Positions 1 to 10,583 of a stretch of DNA of 64,000 nucleotides are shown piece by piece. The position numbers were made by a program, and so were the translations under genes. Within the stretch, counting starts at the first letter, position 1, and every line of letters begins with the position of its first letter. The notes under the pieces were generated by a model that searched no databases, was not told where the DNA came from, and was given only the letters and a program-made list of their open reading frames with translations. This DNA is from Tupaia tana (Eukaryota; Chordata; Mammalia; Scandentia; Tupaiidae). The DNA lies in the NCBI GenBank assembly GCA_026018925.1, contig JAKSZU010000002.1:50271337-50335336 (forward strand). Reading direction: 5' to 3'.

Positions 1-175
1 CCAGAACCCACTGAGGGGTGTTTCCTTTCGCTCGTTCTTTCATGCACAACACTGGCATTAAAAACAAACAAACAACAAAAAAAAAAAACCACATTCATGA
101 GAACACTAGTCTCTTAAACTGGATAGTATTTGGTAAATACTATCATTGAATACAAAAATTCCCATTTAAAATTTT

Positions 176-446
176 GGGACCAGCAGTTAGCGTAATGGCT
201 ATGTTGCCGGACTCCCATGTAGTCGACTGCGGTTCAAGTCCCAGACCTGGCGGCTTAAACTCATGCCAGGCGCATGTGTGTGCATGCCCAAGATCCGGAG
301 AGGAGAATGGAGGAGAAGGGATTGCAGTGTGGCCATCCTCTCTGGGGGGTGATTTCTCGCTTTCTGTCTCTCTGTCTCTCTCTGTCTTTCAGGCAAGCAC
401 ACGCACCCTATAGCAAAAACTTCTCCAAAAAAAGAAAAAAAAAAAT
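176..446 (+). mobile_element. tRNA-derived SINE, long-young form
   Basis: Complete from the GGGACCAGCAGTTAGCG head (A box) and GGTTCAAGTCC B box to CCTATAGC and an A-rich tail. It lies in OSTM1 intron 3. Confidence 0.9.
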
Positions 447-536
447 TTTTTAACGCACATTAATCCACTAAAGGTTCTGAAGTCATTTAGTAAAGCATTT
501 CCTGACCTTAGTAGAATACTAAAATCCTTTCTCTTT

Positions 537-740
537 GCTATGGGGCATGGGCATATACTAAAGAGAGACAAAGACGAGAGAGAGAAAGAAAAATCAACCC
601 CTGTCCCTACCCCCAGGGAGGATAACCCCTGCAACCCTTTCTCCTCCATTCTCTCCTCAGGATTTTGGGTATACACACATACACACATCTGGTGTTTTTT
701 TCAAGCTGCCAGGACTTGGACTGTAGAGTCAGCCATACTT
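537..740 (-). mobile_element. tRNA-derived SINE, long-old form, 5'-truncated
   Basis: The antisense tail-side sequence (ctatggggcatgggcatat) and body are kept; the tRNA head beyond the B-box side is lost. Confidence 0.75.
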
Positions 741-829
741 AATTGCTATAAAAATACCATAATAAGTTGGAATTACTCATTATCCACTTGTACAGGGCAT
801 TTTAATTTCAAATCTCATATATAAAATAC

Positions 830-927
830 CTGAATGTTATGCTCGAAGCAGGTCAAGGTTTGATTAAACAGACTGAGGAAATACACTGTGCTGTTTGATA
901 ATTCTTCACTGCTGTTCGATAAGCAAT
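830..927 (-). CDS. OSTM1: OSTM1 coding exon 3
   Basis: This exon is 98 nt, with acceptor ttttgttttgacag ending at 928 and donor CAG|GTATTT at 829. The leftover base of exon 2 plus the first two bases here give Asn. The frame then reads [20 protein letters not shown] and [12 protein letters not shown], matching mammalian OSTM1, and ends in phase 0. Three sequons (NSS, NST, NQT) and two Cys continue the luminal domain. Exons 1-3 together give 205 codons of a protein of about 334 residues. The rest of the luminal domain, the single transmembrane helix and the cytosolic tail are encoded left of position 1. Intron 2 (928-7715) is 6,788 bp. No disabling change is seen, so the gene looks functional. 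Confidence 0.94.
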
Positions 928-1191
928 CTGTCAAAACAAAACCCAAAAAGTCTATCAATACATATCAAACAATTACATGCTGTCACTTCTCTCACAACCT
1001 ATCATCCTGTTTTGAGGTATAGTAGTTCTGTATTCAGACAAGCATTAAGAACTCCACATAAAAGAACTTTCCACATACATAAAAGCTTACCCCCTTTGCA
1101 TTTCCAAAGTGGTTTTTTTTAATTATACCATTTTCATAAAAACCTTAAAATAATTACAGATTCTCTTCTTTCTGTAAAAACAATATACCAG

Positions 1192-1345
1192 GGCCGGCAG
1201 GTGGTGTGGTGGTTAAGGGTGCTGGACTCCCACATTGCAGGCCATGGTTCAAGTCCTGGACTTGGTGGCTTGCTTTCTCACACCCGCCCCCACACTCTGG
1301 TCAAATTAAAATAAATAAATTTTTAAGATAAAATAAGATAAACAT
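1192..1345 (+). mobile_element. tRNA-derived SINE, short form
   Basis: The head GGGCCGGCAGGTGGTGTGG leads into a TTGCTTTCTC linker and an AAATTAAAATAAATAAAT tail. OSTM1 intron 2. Confidence 0.85.
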
Positions 1346-1975
1346 AAAAACAATATAAAATAAATAAAATTTAAATTGACTTTTGATGGCACAGTCATAA
1401 TCGTGAATATCAAATGCTGCCTGAACAGTCTGGCCTCTGTTCCTGCAAGTAGTCAGCTATTTCCACCTCATTCTCCTAGGCTCCCTGCCCTCTTTTCTTC
1501 CCACTAACCACGATCATTTCCAACCCTGGGCAGCCTCCACCTACTTTCTCTACACCCAATTCTGCTTACTGAAGACTATTATGGAAAATCCTAAAGTGAT
1601 TATGATGGGACCCAATTCAAATTCATCTTTTCTGATATAGGGGCATAAAACAATCCTTATAGGTGTCCTACTCATGGCTCCACAAGGGAAGTTCCAAACT
1701 TTTCTCTAGTCTGTAGCCCCTCTCCCATCTCCCTTAATTCCAACAGATAGCTCGAAGGCATATCCACCTTACTGAGAAATCTAGGGCCATCTACTAGGCT
1801 CTCTCTCAACTGGGAGTGTACAAACAACACAGGAAGCGCTTACAAAAATCCAGAAGAAAAGTGGCAGCAAGAACAGAAATAACTGGGTGGAGTTAAGGCT
1901 GGATGGGTAGACACTAAGATAAGGCGCACTCAGGGATCTCCAAGTACTGTGACAACCACCCGTCATTACAGTGAC
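1346..1975. other. unique intron 2 sequence, nothing recognised
   Basis: After the AT-rich SINE tail, I see no exon, repeat family or RNA gene in this interval. Confidence 0.6.
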
Positions 1976-2175
1976 GGCTAACATTTGCTGAGCACTTGTT
2001 TATGCTCATACTTAAACACAGCCACTCACTGAATTCCTACAGTTCTGTGAGGTAAGAACTACCATTCTCCATGTTATAAACAAGGAACAGAGGTTCAGAG
2101 AAATTAAAGAGGTTGCCCAAGGTCACAAAACTGATCAATGAAACCGGAATTTCCACTCAGTCTGACCAGTGTACC
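1976..2175 (+). repeat. MIR (ancient mammal-wide SINE)
   Basis: Starts GGCTAACATTTGCTGAGCAC and runs through the MIR core (gaggtaagaactaccattctcc, gaacagaggttcagagaaat, ttgcccaaggtcac) in consensus order. Confidence 0.85.
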
Positions 2176-2836
2176 TGCAGTCTCAAACAGCACAAAACAA
2201 CATACTCACATCTCCATTCTAAACCACTGAAAAGTTCAAGACTCAGAGTGAACCGGCACGTGCCACCCCACTCCTCATAGATATCTTACACCACACAGGG
2301 ATTCGGGCAGTTACTACCAACTGGTCAGAGCTGGCACCTGAGGTGAAACTACCAGGTGACAGAGAAGAACTAGCACATTAAGTAAGACTCCTTAATCCAA
2401 GTGGGTGGATGAATTACAAATGGGCACGTGCACCTCCAAAAGCCAAGCTGGAATTCAGCCCCATTCACCCACCCACAGACCTCGGAGCAGGCCTGCCGGC
2501 ACCCCGTGTACATGGGGCCTCTGCACAGACCTACTCCTAGATTCTTCCCCTCTCAACTAGTGCACTCTACTTTCTCTGCAGTTACTGTCTCAGAGGTTCG
2601 AGTCCTGCTCTAAATGTTCATCCTGTCATTTAAAAATCTGACAGATTGCTCTACAAATTAGAAAACTTAAGCCAGAAAAATAAGGTAATATTCTGAGAAT
2701 CATACACCAAGTTAGTAAGAGATTAAATACAAAAACACAATATTCCCAATTAAGTATTCCCTTATGTCACCTTTTCTTTACTATTCAAATATGTTACTCT
2801 GTCAGCTTTCATAAAGTTCTTTTTTTAAAAAAAAAT
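2176..2836. other. unique intron 2 sequence, nothing recognised
   Basis: No exon, SINE or RNA gene is recognisable. The right end is AT-rich. Confidence 0.6.
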
Positions 2837-2844
2837 AGAACATA

Positions 2845-3366
2845 AGCTCCTCTTGTGATAGAGTATGTACACTTGCCAGACAGACAGAGACAGAAAGCAA
2901 GAAATCACCCCCAGAGATGATGGCCACACCACAGTCCCTTCTCCTCCATTCTCCTCTTGGGATCTTGGGCACGCACGCACACGTACCCAGCTTGAGATTT
3001 TTTTTTTTTTTTTTTTTTTGAGATATTTTTTTGCTATAGGGCGCGTGTGCTCACCAGACAGAGAGAGACAGAGAGACGGAAAGCGAGAAATCACCCCCCC
3101 AGGGGGGATGGCCACGCCGCAATTCCTTCTCCTCCGTTCTCCTCTCGGGATCTTGGGCACGCATGCACACGCACCCAGCGTGAGTTTTAAGCCACCAGGT
3201 CCAGGACTTGAACCACAGTCGACTACATGGGAGTCCAGCGACATAGCCATTACGCTAACTGCTGGTCCCCCTGGCTTGAGTTTTAAGCCACCGGGTCCAG
3301 GACTTGAACCGCTGTTCACTGCACGGGAGTCCAGTGACATAACTGTGACACCATCTGCTGGTCCCA
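2845..3366 (-). mobile_element. tRNA-derived long SINE, split by a second copy
   Basis: The tail-side part (2845-2996) and head-side part (3271-3366, ending at ...CTGGTCCC) form one antisense copy interrupted by another copy of the same family. The break carries a short duplication (CTTGAG). Confidence 0.85.
2997..3268 (-). mobile_element. tRNA-derived SINE, long-young form, nested
   Basis: Complete antisense copy with a T-rich tail complement (3000-3019), inserted in the same orientation into an older copy. CTTGAG(A)TTTT flanks both sides. Confidence 0.9.
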
Positions 3367-4767
3367 ACCCCTCTTAAGGCTGTTTCAATATCGCCATGAA
3401 GTTGCCCTGAATTCTTTTAGGGAGGAAGCAGAGCAGATATAAATAAAAACAAACACAGTTCTGCATATAAGGAATATATAAGGCTAACAAGACTGAACAG
3501 ATTTTCTAGTTTTGCAGGAAAGTGGAGGGAGCACTTCATCACAGCAATTGCACACCTGTGTAGTAATAACCTGTGTCGTGACAGCTAACACCCAATATAG
3601 AGATGAGAGGGGTGTGTCTCTGGGTCGCCTGCAAAAGTAGTATACAACGCATTACTATAAGACAGCAAGAGCAATTTCCTCTATACAAGATACATGATTA
3701 AAATAAATAGTATCTTTATAAAAAGATAACTCATAAAGAAAGTTGCTCTGAAGAACAAAATAACTTTATCTGTTACTAATAGCCATTAACTTTTCATTTA
3801 AAATAATCTGAAAATTAAAAAGCTAATACAGACTGGCCATCTTGTTGAGTACTACATTAATGCAATGCAGTCAAAATTTTTCAACAATCATCAGTGGTGT
3901 TATCAAGCACAAAGGAATTAATTTATATAATAGATATAAAATGTCTTCATTACTTAAGAACTCTGACTTTCTGATTCAAAACCAAGAAACTCCAATAAAA
4001 TTCCTTTTATCCTTTTGCAGGAATTGAGAGCATAAGGTTCTACCAATGACAAGCTATTTATTTCAAAAACTAGTAAGTTAAGGAATATTAGATAACGAAG
4101 CTTCCTATACACAATCGTGAAATAGCCATTATGAATTTTCCTCATCTCAGATAATCACTGAAGCCTCCTCAAGGACAGATTAGCATAGCTTCTTTCTCGG
4201 TGAGGGCTTGGGCATCAGCTCAAGAGGCAATTCTTAAAGGTGTTAAAGATTGACGTTAAGACTTTACATAGAAACCTACCAAATTATCAAACAAAAATTA
4301 AGCATCTTTAAAGTATCTGACATCTGCTAGGAGTTTGTATAAAGATTTTTGCTGCTGTTCCAAACTGGTTTTATAAAAAAAGAGAGAGAGAGAAGATCAC
4401 CAATTTCTTAAAAAATAGAACAAGCTTCAGAAAACAGAACTAGAAACTTTGTACCTGAACAGCCTTTAAGTTTAATAAACATGAAAACTAAGACATTTTA
4501 AATTATAATATACAAATAAATGAGTCTAATGCTTAGTATATTTCCACCTAGGTAAAATAAGAGAAAGAGGGTTTCTGGTTAGGTGCCCTTCTGGTTAGCC
4601 ATTAAGTTTATTCATTTTTAAAGCACCGAGACAGGTTGTACATACTAAGTGAAAGGTAATGTTCCTTTGATGCATGAGAACACATATAAGGATTACATGG
4701 TGGCTCCACAGCATCATTCTGTTCATAAACTATCACCCAGATCACTATAGATAAAGGTTTCTCATAA
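3367..4767. other. unique intron 2 sequence, nothing recognised
   Basis: This is AT-rich, SINE-free intronic DNA with a short GA tract at 4381-4394. I find no exon or RNA gene on either strand. Confidence 0.6.
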
Positions 4768-5029
4768 AGGGATCAGCAGCTGGCACAATGGCTATGTCGC
4801 TGGACTCCCACATAATCAACTACGGTTCAGGTCCCGGACCCCGTGGCTTAAACTCATGTTGGGCACGTGTGCGTGCATGCCCAAGATCCCGAGAAGAAAA
4901 TGGAGAAGGGACTGCAGCGTGGCTATCCCCCCTTGGGGAAGATTTCTCATTTTTTGTCTCTCTGTCTCTATCTTTCTGGCAAGCGCACACGCCTTATAGC
5001 AAGAACCTCTCCAAAAAAAAAAAAAAAAA
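4768..5029 (+). mobile_element. tRNA-derived SINE, long-young form
   Basis: Head GGATCAGCAGCTGGCACAATG with B box GGTTCAGGTCC, complete body and A17 tail. Some head CpGs have decayed. Confidence 0.88.
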
Positions 5030-5589
5030 GGTAAGAGTGGGTTTGCAGTTTATAAGAACAAAGATCTGGTTATGGGGGGGGCTATCTTATTAAAATAACA
5101 CATTACATTAGATAATGCCTTCTAAAGAACCAGAATACTTTACCATAAAACAGTCTCATCAAATCTTGTTACTCTGCTAATTGCTTAACTACTGCATATG
5201 CAAGGCAACCAAGACAGGTCTAAACAGCAAGGCTATTCCCATGGCAACAATATGCTTCAGATAATAGCCTTAAAGTCCTGTACAGGAGAAATCTTTAATA
5301 TCCTTTACTTCTTAGCAATCCTTTTCTACAAGGAAGAACATTTCCATATTATTTGTACTAGGAGTAGAAAGAGCTGAGCTTTTAACACTTCTTTTGACTT
5401 TACATCAACTTCCAATAATTGTTTCTTACCAGACTCATGGGAGTGGTACATGGACAGCACACTCTCCTGTATCAGAACCCCAGTTATCTTTTCATCAGCT
5501 AGAGGCAAAATGCCAACCCTACTTCAAACTAAGTCAAGCAGAATGAAGAGGTGGTTTTAATGATATTCTAATAATGTTTTATCTTTTGT
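5030..5589. other. unique intron 2 sequence, nothing recognised
   Basis: No coding exon, repeat family or RNA gene is seen here. Confidence 0.6.
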
Positions 5590-5843
5590 ATTTAAGAAAA
5601 AAATTTTTTCTAATTGTCAGAGGGTGTATGCACTCACCAGAGAGACAGAGAAAGGGAGCAAGTGCCTCAAAATGGGGTGTAGTCACAATCCCTTCTCTTT
5701 CATTTTTCCATCCTCTTTGGGACTTTGGGCATGCATGTACATGTACCTGGTATGCTTATTAAGGTGCCGAAGCTGGGATTCAAACTATGGCTGGCCATGT
5801 GGGATCCAGCTCCTTTTAACACTAGACTATGGGATCAGCCCTA
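5590..5843 (-). mobile_element. tRNA-derived SINE, long-old form
   Basis: Antisense copy with diverged body. The head complement ends ...GACTATGGGATCAGCCC. It lies 32 bp from an oppositely oriented long copy. Confidence 0.85.
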
Positions 5844-5875
5844 CATTTAAAAATATTTTTAGTAATACTGGGTCT

Positions 5876-6105
5876 GGGACCAGAAGTTGGTGTAATGGCT
5901 ATGTCACTGGACTCCCATGTGGTCGACCACGGTTCGAGTCCCAGGCCCAGTGGCTAGAACTCACACCAGGCACATGTGTGTGCATGCCCAAGATCCCAAG
6001 AGGAGAAGGGATTGCGGCACGGCCATCCCCTCTGGGGGGTGATTTCTTGCCTTGTCTCTCTGTCTTTCTGGTGAACGCACGTGCCCTACAGCAAAAACCT
6101 CTCAT
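5876..6105 (+). mobile_element. tRNA-derived SINE, long-young form
   Basis: Complete copy whose tail has become a CATA repeat (6108-6131). It is flanked by TAATACTGGGTC / AATATTGGGTC, the terminal sequence of the MITE into which it inserted. Confidence 0.9.
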
Positions 6106-6135
6106 TCATACATACATACATACATACATAAATAA

Positions 6136-6210
6136 TATTGGGTCATCAGTAAAATTATGATGTGTTTTTCTATGCAAAAAATGCATCATGAGTTTTCTGC
6201 AGATCCAATA
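6136..6210. mobile_element. short palindromic mariner-like MITE, copy 1
   Basis: This 75-bp element runs TATTGGGTCATCAG ... CAGATCCAATA. Its inverted arms contain AATTATGATG / CATCATGAG and it has TA at both ends. The left end is duplicated by the SINE at 5876. Confidence 0.7.
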
Positions 6211-6237
6211 TTTTACAAAAAATTCTAAGAGCCTCTG

Positions 6238-6649
6238 CCATGGTCTGGCTGTGTTCCTCAAAATACATGTGTTGAAACTTAAAGGCCAATATGAAAGTAT
6301 TAAGAGATGAGGTCTTTAGAAGGTGATTAGCTCGTAAAAGCTTCTCCCTTGTGAATGAGGTTAAGGCCCTCACAAAACAGACTCAACACTGCTTCCAGTC
6401 CTTCTTGGCTCTTCTGTCACGTGAAGATACAGCAGTCGTTCCCTTCTGCCCTTTCCATCCCTCTGCCATGTGAGAATACCTTGACAGGACCCTTTATGAG
6501 AAACAGGATTTCACCAGGCACCAAACCTGCTGGCATCTTGATTTTGGACTGCTCAGCCACCAGAACTGTGAGTTATGAATAAACTTCTGTTGTCTATAAA
6601 TGACCAATCTATGGTATTTTGTTAGAGCAGCACAAATGGACCAAGACAG
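6238..6649 (+). mobile_element. solitary MaLR LTR (MLT1/MST-like)
   Basis: Recognised by its conserved order: GGTCTGGCTGTGTTCC, ATGTGTTGAAACTTAAAG, a GGTGATTAG segment, CTTGATTTTGGACT, CAGAACTGTGAGTTATGAAT, and ATGGTATTTTGTTAGAGCAG at the 3' end. No internal region follows. The subfamily is not certain. Confidence 0.8.
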
Positions 6650-6746
6650 CCCCTTAAATGCACTTACAGGAATTTTTACCTATATAATCATAGTTTTGCA
6701 TGTACTGGCAAAGGAATGAGAATAGTCAAATATCAAAACATATAAG

Positions 6747-6949
6747 CTGGGCCAGCTCCATGGCTGACCACACAGTTCAAGTCCCAGACTCAGCAGTGAG
6801 AAACATGCCAGGTGCACCAGTGTGCATGCTCGTGATCCTGAATGGATGGAGAGATGGTGGAGAGGGATTACAGCATGACCATGTCCCACAGGGAGTGCTT
6901 TCTTCTCCCCTTCTCTCTCTCTGGTGAGTACATATGCTTTCTATTAATA

Positions 6950-6953
<4 letters not shown>
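6747..6953 (+). mobile_element. tRNA-derived SINE, long-old form, internally deleted head
   Basis: GGGCCAGCTCCATGGCTGACC joins directly to CAGTTCAAGTCCC, so the segment between A and B boxes is missing. The tail runs into a TA repeat. Confidence 0.8.

Positions 6954-7003
<50 letters not shown>
6954..7003. repeat. (TA)n microsatellite
   Basis: About 50 bp of near-perfect TA with one TACA interruption, formed in the tail of the preceding SINE. Confidence 0.9.
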
Positions 7004-7016
7004 AAACAAAATAAAA

Positions 7017-7089
7017 TATTGGGTTGTCAAAAAATTCATGACACAGCTTTGCGTAGAAAAAAGGTGTCATGACTTTTCTGACACTCATA
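7017..7089. mobile_element. short palindromic mariner-like MITE, copy 2
   Basis: TATTGGGTTGTCAAAAAATT ... GACTTTTCTGACACTCATA. The inverted arms match over about 25 bp around a short TTTGCGTAGAAAA loop. Confidence 0.75.
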
Positions 7090-7510
7090 CTTTACATACT
7101 GAATTATTTGATCTTTATATGTGTGTATATATAATATATAAATACATATATTCCTACAAAATAGATCACACATTGATTTAAGTCTCACTTAAAAAACAAA
7201 TTTATAAAGAAACCAGTGGTCCATGTTCTTCTATAATTTTTTTTTCTTCCCATTTTACCGTTTAGGTGCTAGGCTAAATGGACTCCATATTATTTACCAT
7301 TAAAGATCCTTACTGCTGGTATCACTTCTGAGCTTTGTATCTATAAATTTAATTGTTTAATAATTAAAGTCTTTCACACAGGTTCTGAGGAAACTGATCA
7401 GATTTTCTATGTGTTAAAAAGGCAAATAATCGAGATACTCATTTTTGAATATTTATATTGTGATTTTTGATGACAGAATACTAGGTAAACTTCTAACTGG
7501 GCTCAATAAC
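7090..7510. other. AT-rich intron 2 sequence, nothing recognised
   Basis: I see no exon, SINE or other feature on either strand. Confidence 0.6.
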
Positions 7511-7605
7511 GGTCTCAGTCCATCTTTTGCTGCTATAAACAGAATACCTGAAACTGGGTAATTTATAATGAACAGAAATTCATTAATTCATTTATTTGTA
7601 AACTA
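7511..7605 (-). mobile_element. MaLR LTR fragment (MST-like)
   Basis: CAGTCCATCTTTTGCTGCTA through ACCTGAAACTGGGTAATTTA is the typical antisense 3' end of a MaLR LTR. The rest is lost. It lies about 110 bp from OSTM1 exon 2. Confidence 0.65.
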
Positions 7606-7715
7606 ACAATTTATTGACTTACCTAGCTTCAAAGATTCCAAAATTCAGTAAAATACAATCTGATATCTGTACTACTGAACTATAACTGCAACACGAAGAT
7701 GAAAGAACCACTTAC

Positions 7716-7830
7716 TTGCACAATTTGCCTCCTTCCATGTATTATTAAAAAACTCAGAGAGAACCAAAACTATTTGCATTCTATCTGCCATTAAGAGACT
7801 TCTGGCACAACTCTGACTCTCTGAAGTATT
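7716..7830 (-). CDS. OSTM1: OSTM1 coding exon 2
   Basis: This exon is 115 nt. On the minus strand a pyrimidine-rich tract and gttacag acceptor precede it, and a strong A|GTAAGTGG donor follows at 7715. Entered in phase 0 from exon 1, it reads [20 protein letters not shown], then [18 protein letters not shown] plus one base. This is nearly identical to mammalian OSTM1 immediately after the exon 1 segment ending NISRA-(V/A)-G. It adds sequons NTS and NNT and two Cys of the heavily glycosylated, disulfide-rich luminal domain. It has no ATG-initiated open frame of its own and is recognisable only by homology and splice sites. Intron 1 (7831-14515) is 6,685 bp. Confidence 0.95.
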
Positions 7831-8109
7831 CTGTAACAAAAAGAAGATAGAAAAATATAATCTATATTTAGACTTTTTGCAAACAACTTGAGGTAAAACC
7901 TTATTTAAAAAATTAAAATATTATAAAAATTTAACACTTTGATATAATCAGATAATAATGACATTAATAACAACAATGGTAACAGTAGTAATTAAACAAT
8001 TATGGCACCAAGATCACTTACAAAGAAGGAAAATCTTTGCTTCTTCAATAAGTATTTATTCCTATAGGAGGAGCTCAACTACTTAGGTCTAAATCGCTTG
8101 TGTGTCATA

Positions 8110-8294
8110 TTTATTTTTTTTAATAATGATTTTATTTAATTTTATTTATCATTATCAATCTTTTAAATTTGCTTTAGGGCACCAGAGAGAGACAGAAAGG
8201 GAAAGTGAGAAAGCAAGCCACCAGGTCCAGGACTTGAACTGCAGTCAGCCATATGGGAGTCCAGCACCTTAACCACCATGCCACCTGCAGCCTA
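8110..8294 (-). mobile_element. tRNA-derived SINE, short form
   Basis: Antisense copy with GCTTTAGGGCACCAGAGAG at the tail junction. It is an intermediate between long and short 3' ends. OSTM1 intron 1. Confidence 0.85.
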
Positions 8295-8776
8295 GTTTGT
8301 TTGCGTCAAGTTTCTTACTTTCATACCAGGAAAAAGAATTACAGAAAGCTATTCACCAAAAGGTAGCAATGGTTTATCTCCAGATAACAAAAATGTGCTG
8401 GGTTTTTTTTTTTTTTTCAGTTTTGTTTCTCTTATACTATCAATTTTTCTATGATGAACATATATTATCTATAACATTTTCTAATCTGGTGGGTAAATGA
8501 TCATATATCATTTAGTTTCATCTTCTGGTCAATTTTTGGTTCAAAGTATTGTAATCCACAAGAAAACGTGACACATCAGGTTTAACCAAACAGTCTGTAC
8601 TCAGAAAAACATGCTTTTTAGGGACTTTAATAATGAAAGAAACTTATGCCATACGAATAATAAACCCAAGGTACTAAGTTATGTGATCCTCATCGATTTC
8701 CTTTCCCTGGTGCCTCACAAGGAATTAAATACTGCTCGTATCTTCACCCTTCACCTTTTAAAGTTATTTGACTCCT
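8295..8776. other. unique intron 1 sequence, nothing recognised
   Basis: Contains a T16 run near 8402. An open frame at 8611-8796 has no recognisable similarity. Confidence 0.6.
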
Positions 8777-9129
8777 GGGACCAGCAGTTAGCGTAATGGC
8801 TATGTCGCTGGACTCCCACGTAGTCGACTGCGGTTCGCGTCCAGGACCCGGTGGCTTAAAACTCAAGCCAGGTGCGGGAACCAGCAGTTAGCGTAATGGC
8901 TATGTCGCTGGACTCCCACGTAGTCGACCGCGGTTCGCGTCTCGGACCCGGTGGCTTACAACTCACGCCGGGTGCGTGTGCGTGCGTGCCCAAGATCCCC
9001 AAGAGGAGAATGGAGGAGAAGGGATTGCGGCGTGACCATCCCCCCTGGGGGGTGATTTCTCGCTTTCTGTCTCTATGTCTCTCTCTGTCTGTCTGGCGAG
9101 CGCACGCACCCTATAGCGAAAAACCTCTC

Positions 9130-9165
<36 letters not shown>

Positions 9166-9338
9166 ACGGCAGGTGCATGTGTGTGCGTGTCCAAGATCCC
9201 ACCCGAGAGGAGAATGGATTGCAGTGTGACCATGCTCCCTAGGAGGTGATTTCTCGCTTTCTGTCTCTATGTCTCTGTCTGTCTGGTGAGCCCACGCGCC
9301 CTATAGCGAAAACCTCTCAAAAAAAAAAAAAAAAAAAA
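8777..9338 (+). mobile_element. tRNA-derived SINE, long-young form, split by a second copy
   Basis: The head half (8777-8875) and body/tail half (9163-9338) belong to one copy, proved by an exact flanking TSD AGTTATTTGACTCCT on its outer ends (8762-8776 and after the A-tail at 9338). Confidence 0.95.
8876..9162 (+). mobile_element. tRNA-derived SINE, long-young form, nested
   Basis: Complete CpG-rich copy with an A-tail of over 30, inserted in the same orientation into the SINE at 8777-9338. Its TSD is the host SINE's own AACTCACGCCAGGTGC segment, present on both sides with slight differences. Confidence 0.95.
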
Positions 9339-9599
9339 GTTATTTGACTCCTACTACTTATCAGCCCCTATAAGAATCCAGGGATTTTGAAGACATTAAA
9401 AAGTATAAGAGAATGCCATCAACACTGGGACTTCAAGGATCTCTCCACAGACAAACAGATAAGAAGTTACATGGTGTAATGAGTAATGAGAAGAGTGATA
9501 ATTCCAGGGAAGGAACTGATCAGTCATGTGGGGTATGGGGAAAAAAAAGGAAGAGAGACTTAAAGGAAGAATTCTTGCTTTAAAGTATTACTGATATGA

Positions 9600-9699
9600 G
9601 CCAGTCTGTAGCCAGGATGGAATTCAAACCGTGATCAGCTTTGTGGGATCTGGCCTTCTATGTGTAGCACTTAACCAGGGTGCTACAAGGCCAGCCTAA
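9600..9699 (-). mobile_element. tRNA-derived SINE head fragment, long-old
   Basis: Only the antisense tRNA head remains (TTCAAACCGTGATCAGC ... ACAAGGCCAGCC). Confidence 0.65.
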
Positions 9700-9725
9700 C
9701 ATTGTACAGCTTTAAAGTCAACGTC

Positions 9726-9944
9726 TAAGGGTCAAGAGATGGCACAGGAGTAATGCAACTGGACCCCCATGGGAAGGTCCACAGTTTGAGCCCTGCAGAG
9801 TTCCTTGGACACAGCAGAGAGGTGTGCACCTGTGACCCGGGCTAGCTGAGGCTGGGGGTAGATAGTAGAGGATCTTGTTAGGGTGCCTGTCTTGCTCTCT
9901 CTCTGTCTCTATCATGGGAGAGAGAAATAAATAAAACAAAACAT
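9726..9944 (+). mobile_element. tRNA-derived SINE, D-type
   Basis: The head GGTCAAGAGATGGCACAGGAG is followed by a body unlike the long form: ACCTGTGACCCGGGCTAGC, GAGGCTGGGGG, CTTGTTAGGGTGCC, CATGGGAGAGAGAAATAAAT. Confidence 0.8.
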
Positions 9945-10415
9945 CATGATTATCTTCTCTCCTGCCCATACCCTCATATTTTAGATGTCAGCTTTAATCA
10001 CTGACCACTCTACCCACACTCTAAGTCAACACCCTTGTTATATGCTTTTGTTTTTGTTTATTTGTTTTGCAGCACATCATATCTGAATTAAGCAACTACT
10101 AGTATAATGATATGCTTAATGTCTATTTCAAACTACAGTACAATTTCTGCTCATTCTCTAGGAACTACCACAGCCTGGATGAATGAATAAGCAGCATTAC
10201 ATTTTATGATCTCTAATGAAAGACACAATTATGTTATGGTACGCTCCAATTTTCTCATATGTAGATACGTATCTTTATATAAATATGGTTATGTCTATCT
10301 ACCTAAATTTTAAACAAATCAAATAGAAAAATGATCTACAAACTTACCAATTCCAAATTTGAGTGGGTTAAAACATCCTGAAAACCACTCTGATGACGCT
10401 AAACCATTTATATTT
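9945..10415. other. unique intron 1 sequence, nothing recognised
   Basis: AT-rich, with no exon or repeat family recognised. Confidence 0.55.
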
Positions 10416-10417
10416 TT

Positions 10418-10583
10418 AAGAATTATTTATATTTAATTTTATTCATAATTATTTTTATTTTTTAAATTTGACCAGAGAGAGACAGAGAGAGGGAAAGTCA
10501 GAAAGCAAGCCACCAGGTCTGGGACTCAAACTGCGGTTGGTCGTGTGGAAGTCCAGAGCCTTAACTACAACACCTGCCAGCTG
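10418..10583 (-). mobile_element. tRNA-derived SINE, short form
   Basis: Antisense copy with the AT-rich tail complement and ATTTGACCAGAGAGAGAC junction. The head complement ends CACCTGCCAGC. Confidence 0.85.

Noticed and set aside
176-260. tRNA genes, suggested by A and B boxes
   Set aside because: The sequences are SINE heads without a foldable intact tRNA and occur in dozens of copies.
2825-3377. Open frames of 170-180 codons on both strands
   Set aside because: They lie wholly within nested SINEs; the same peptide patterns recur in every SINE copy.
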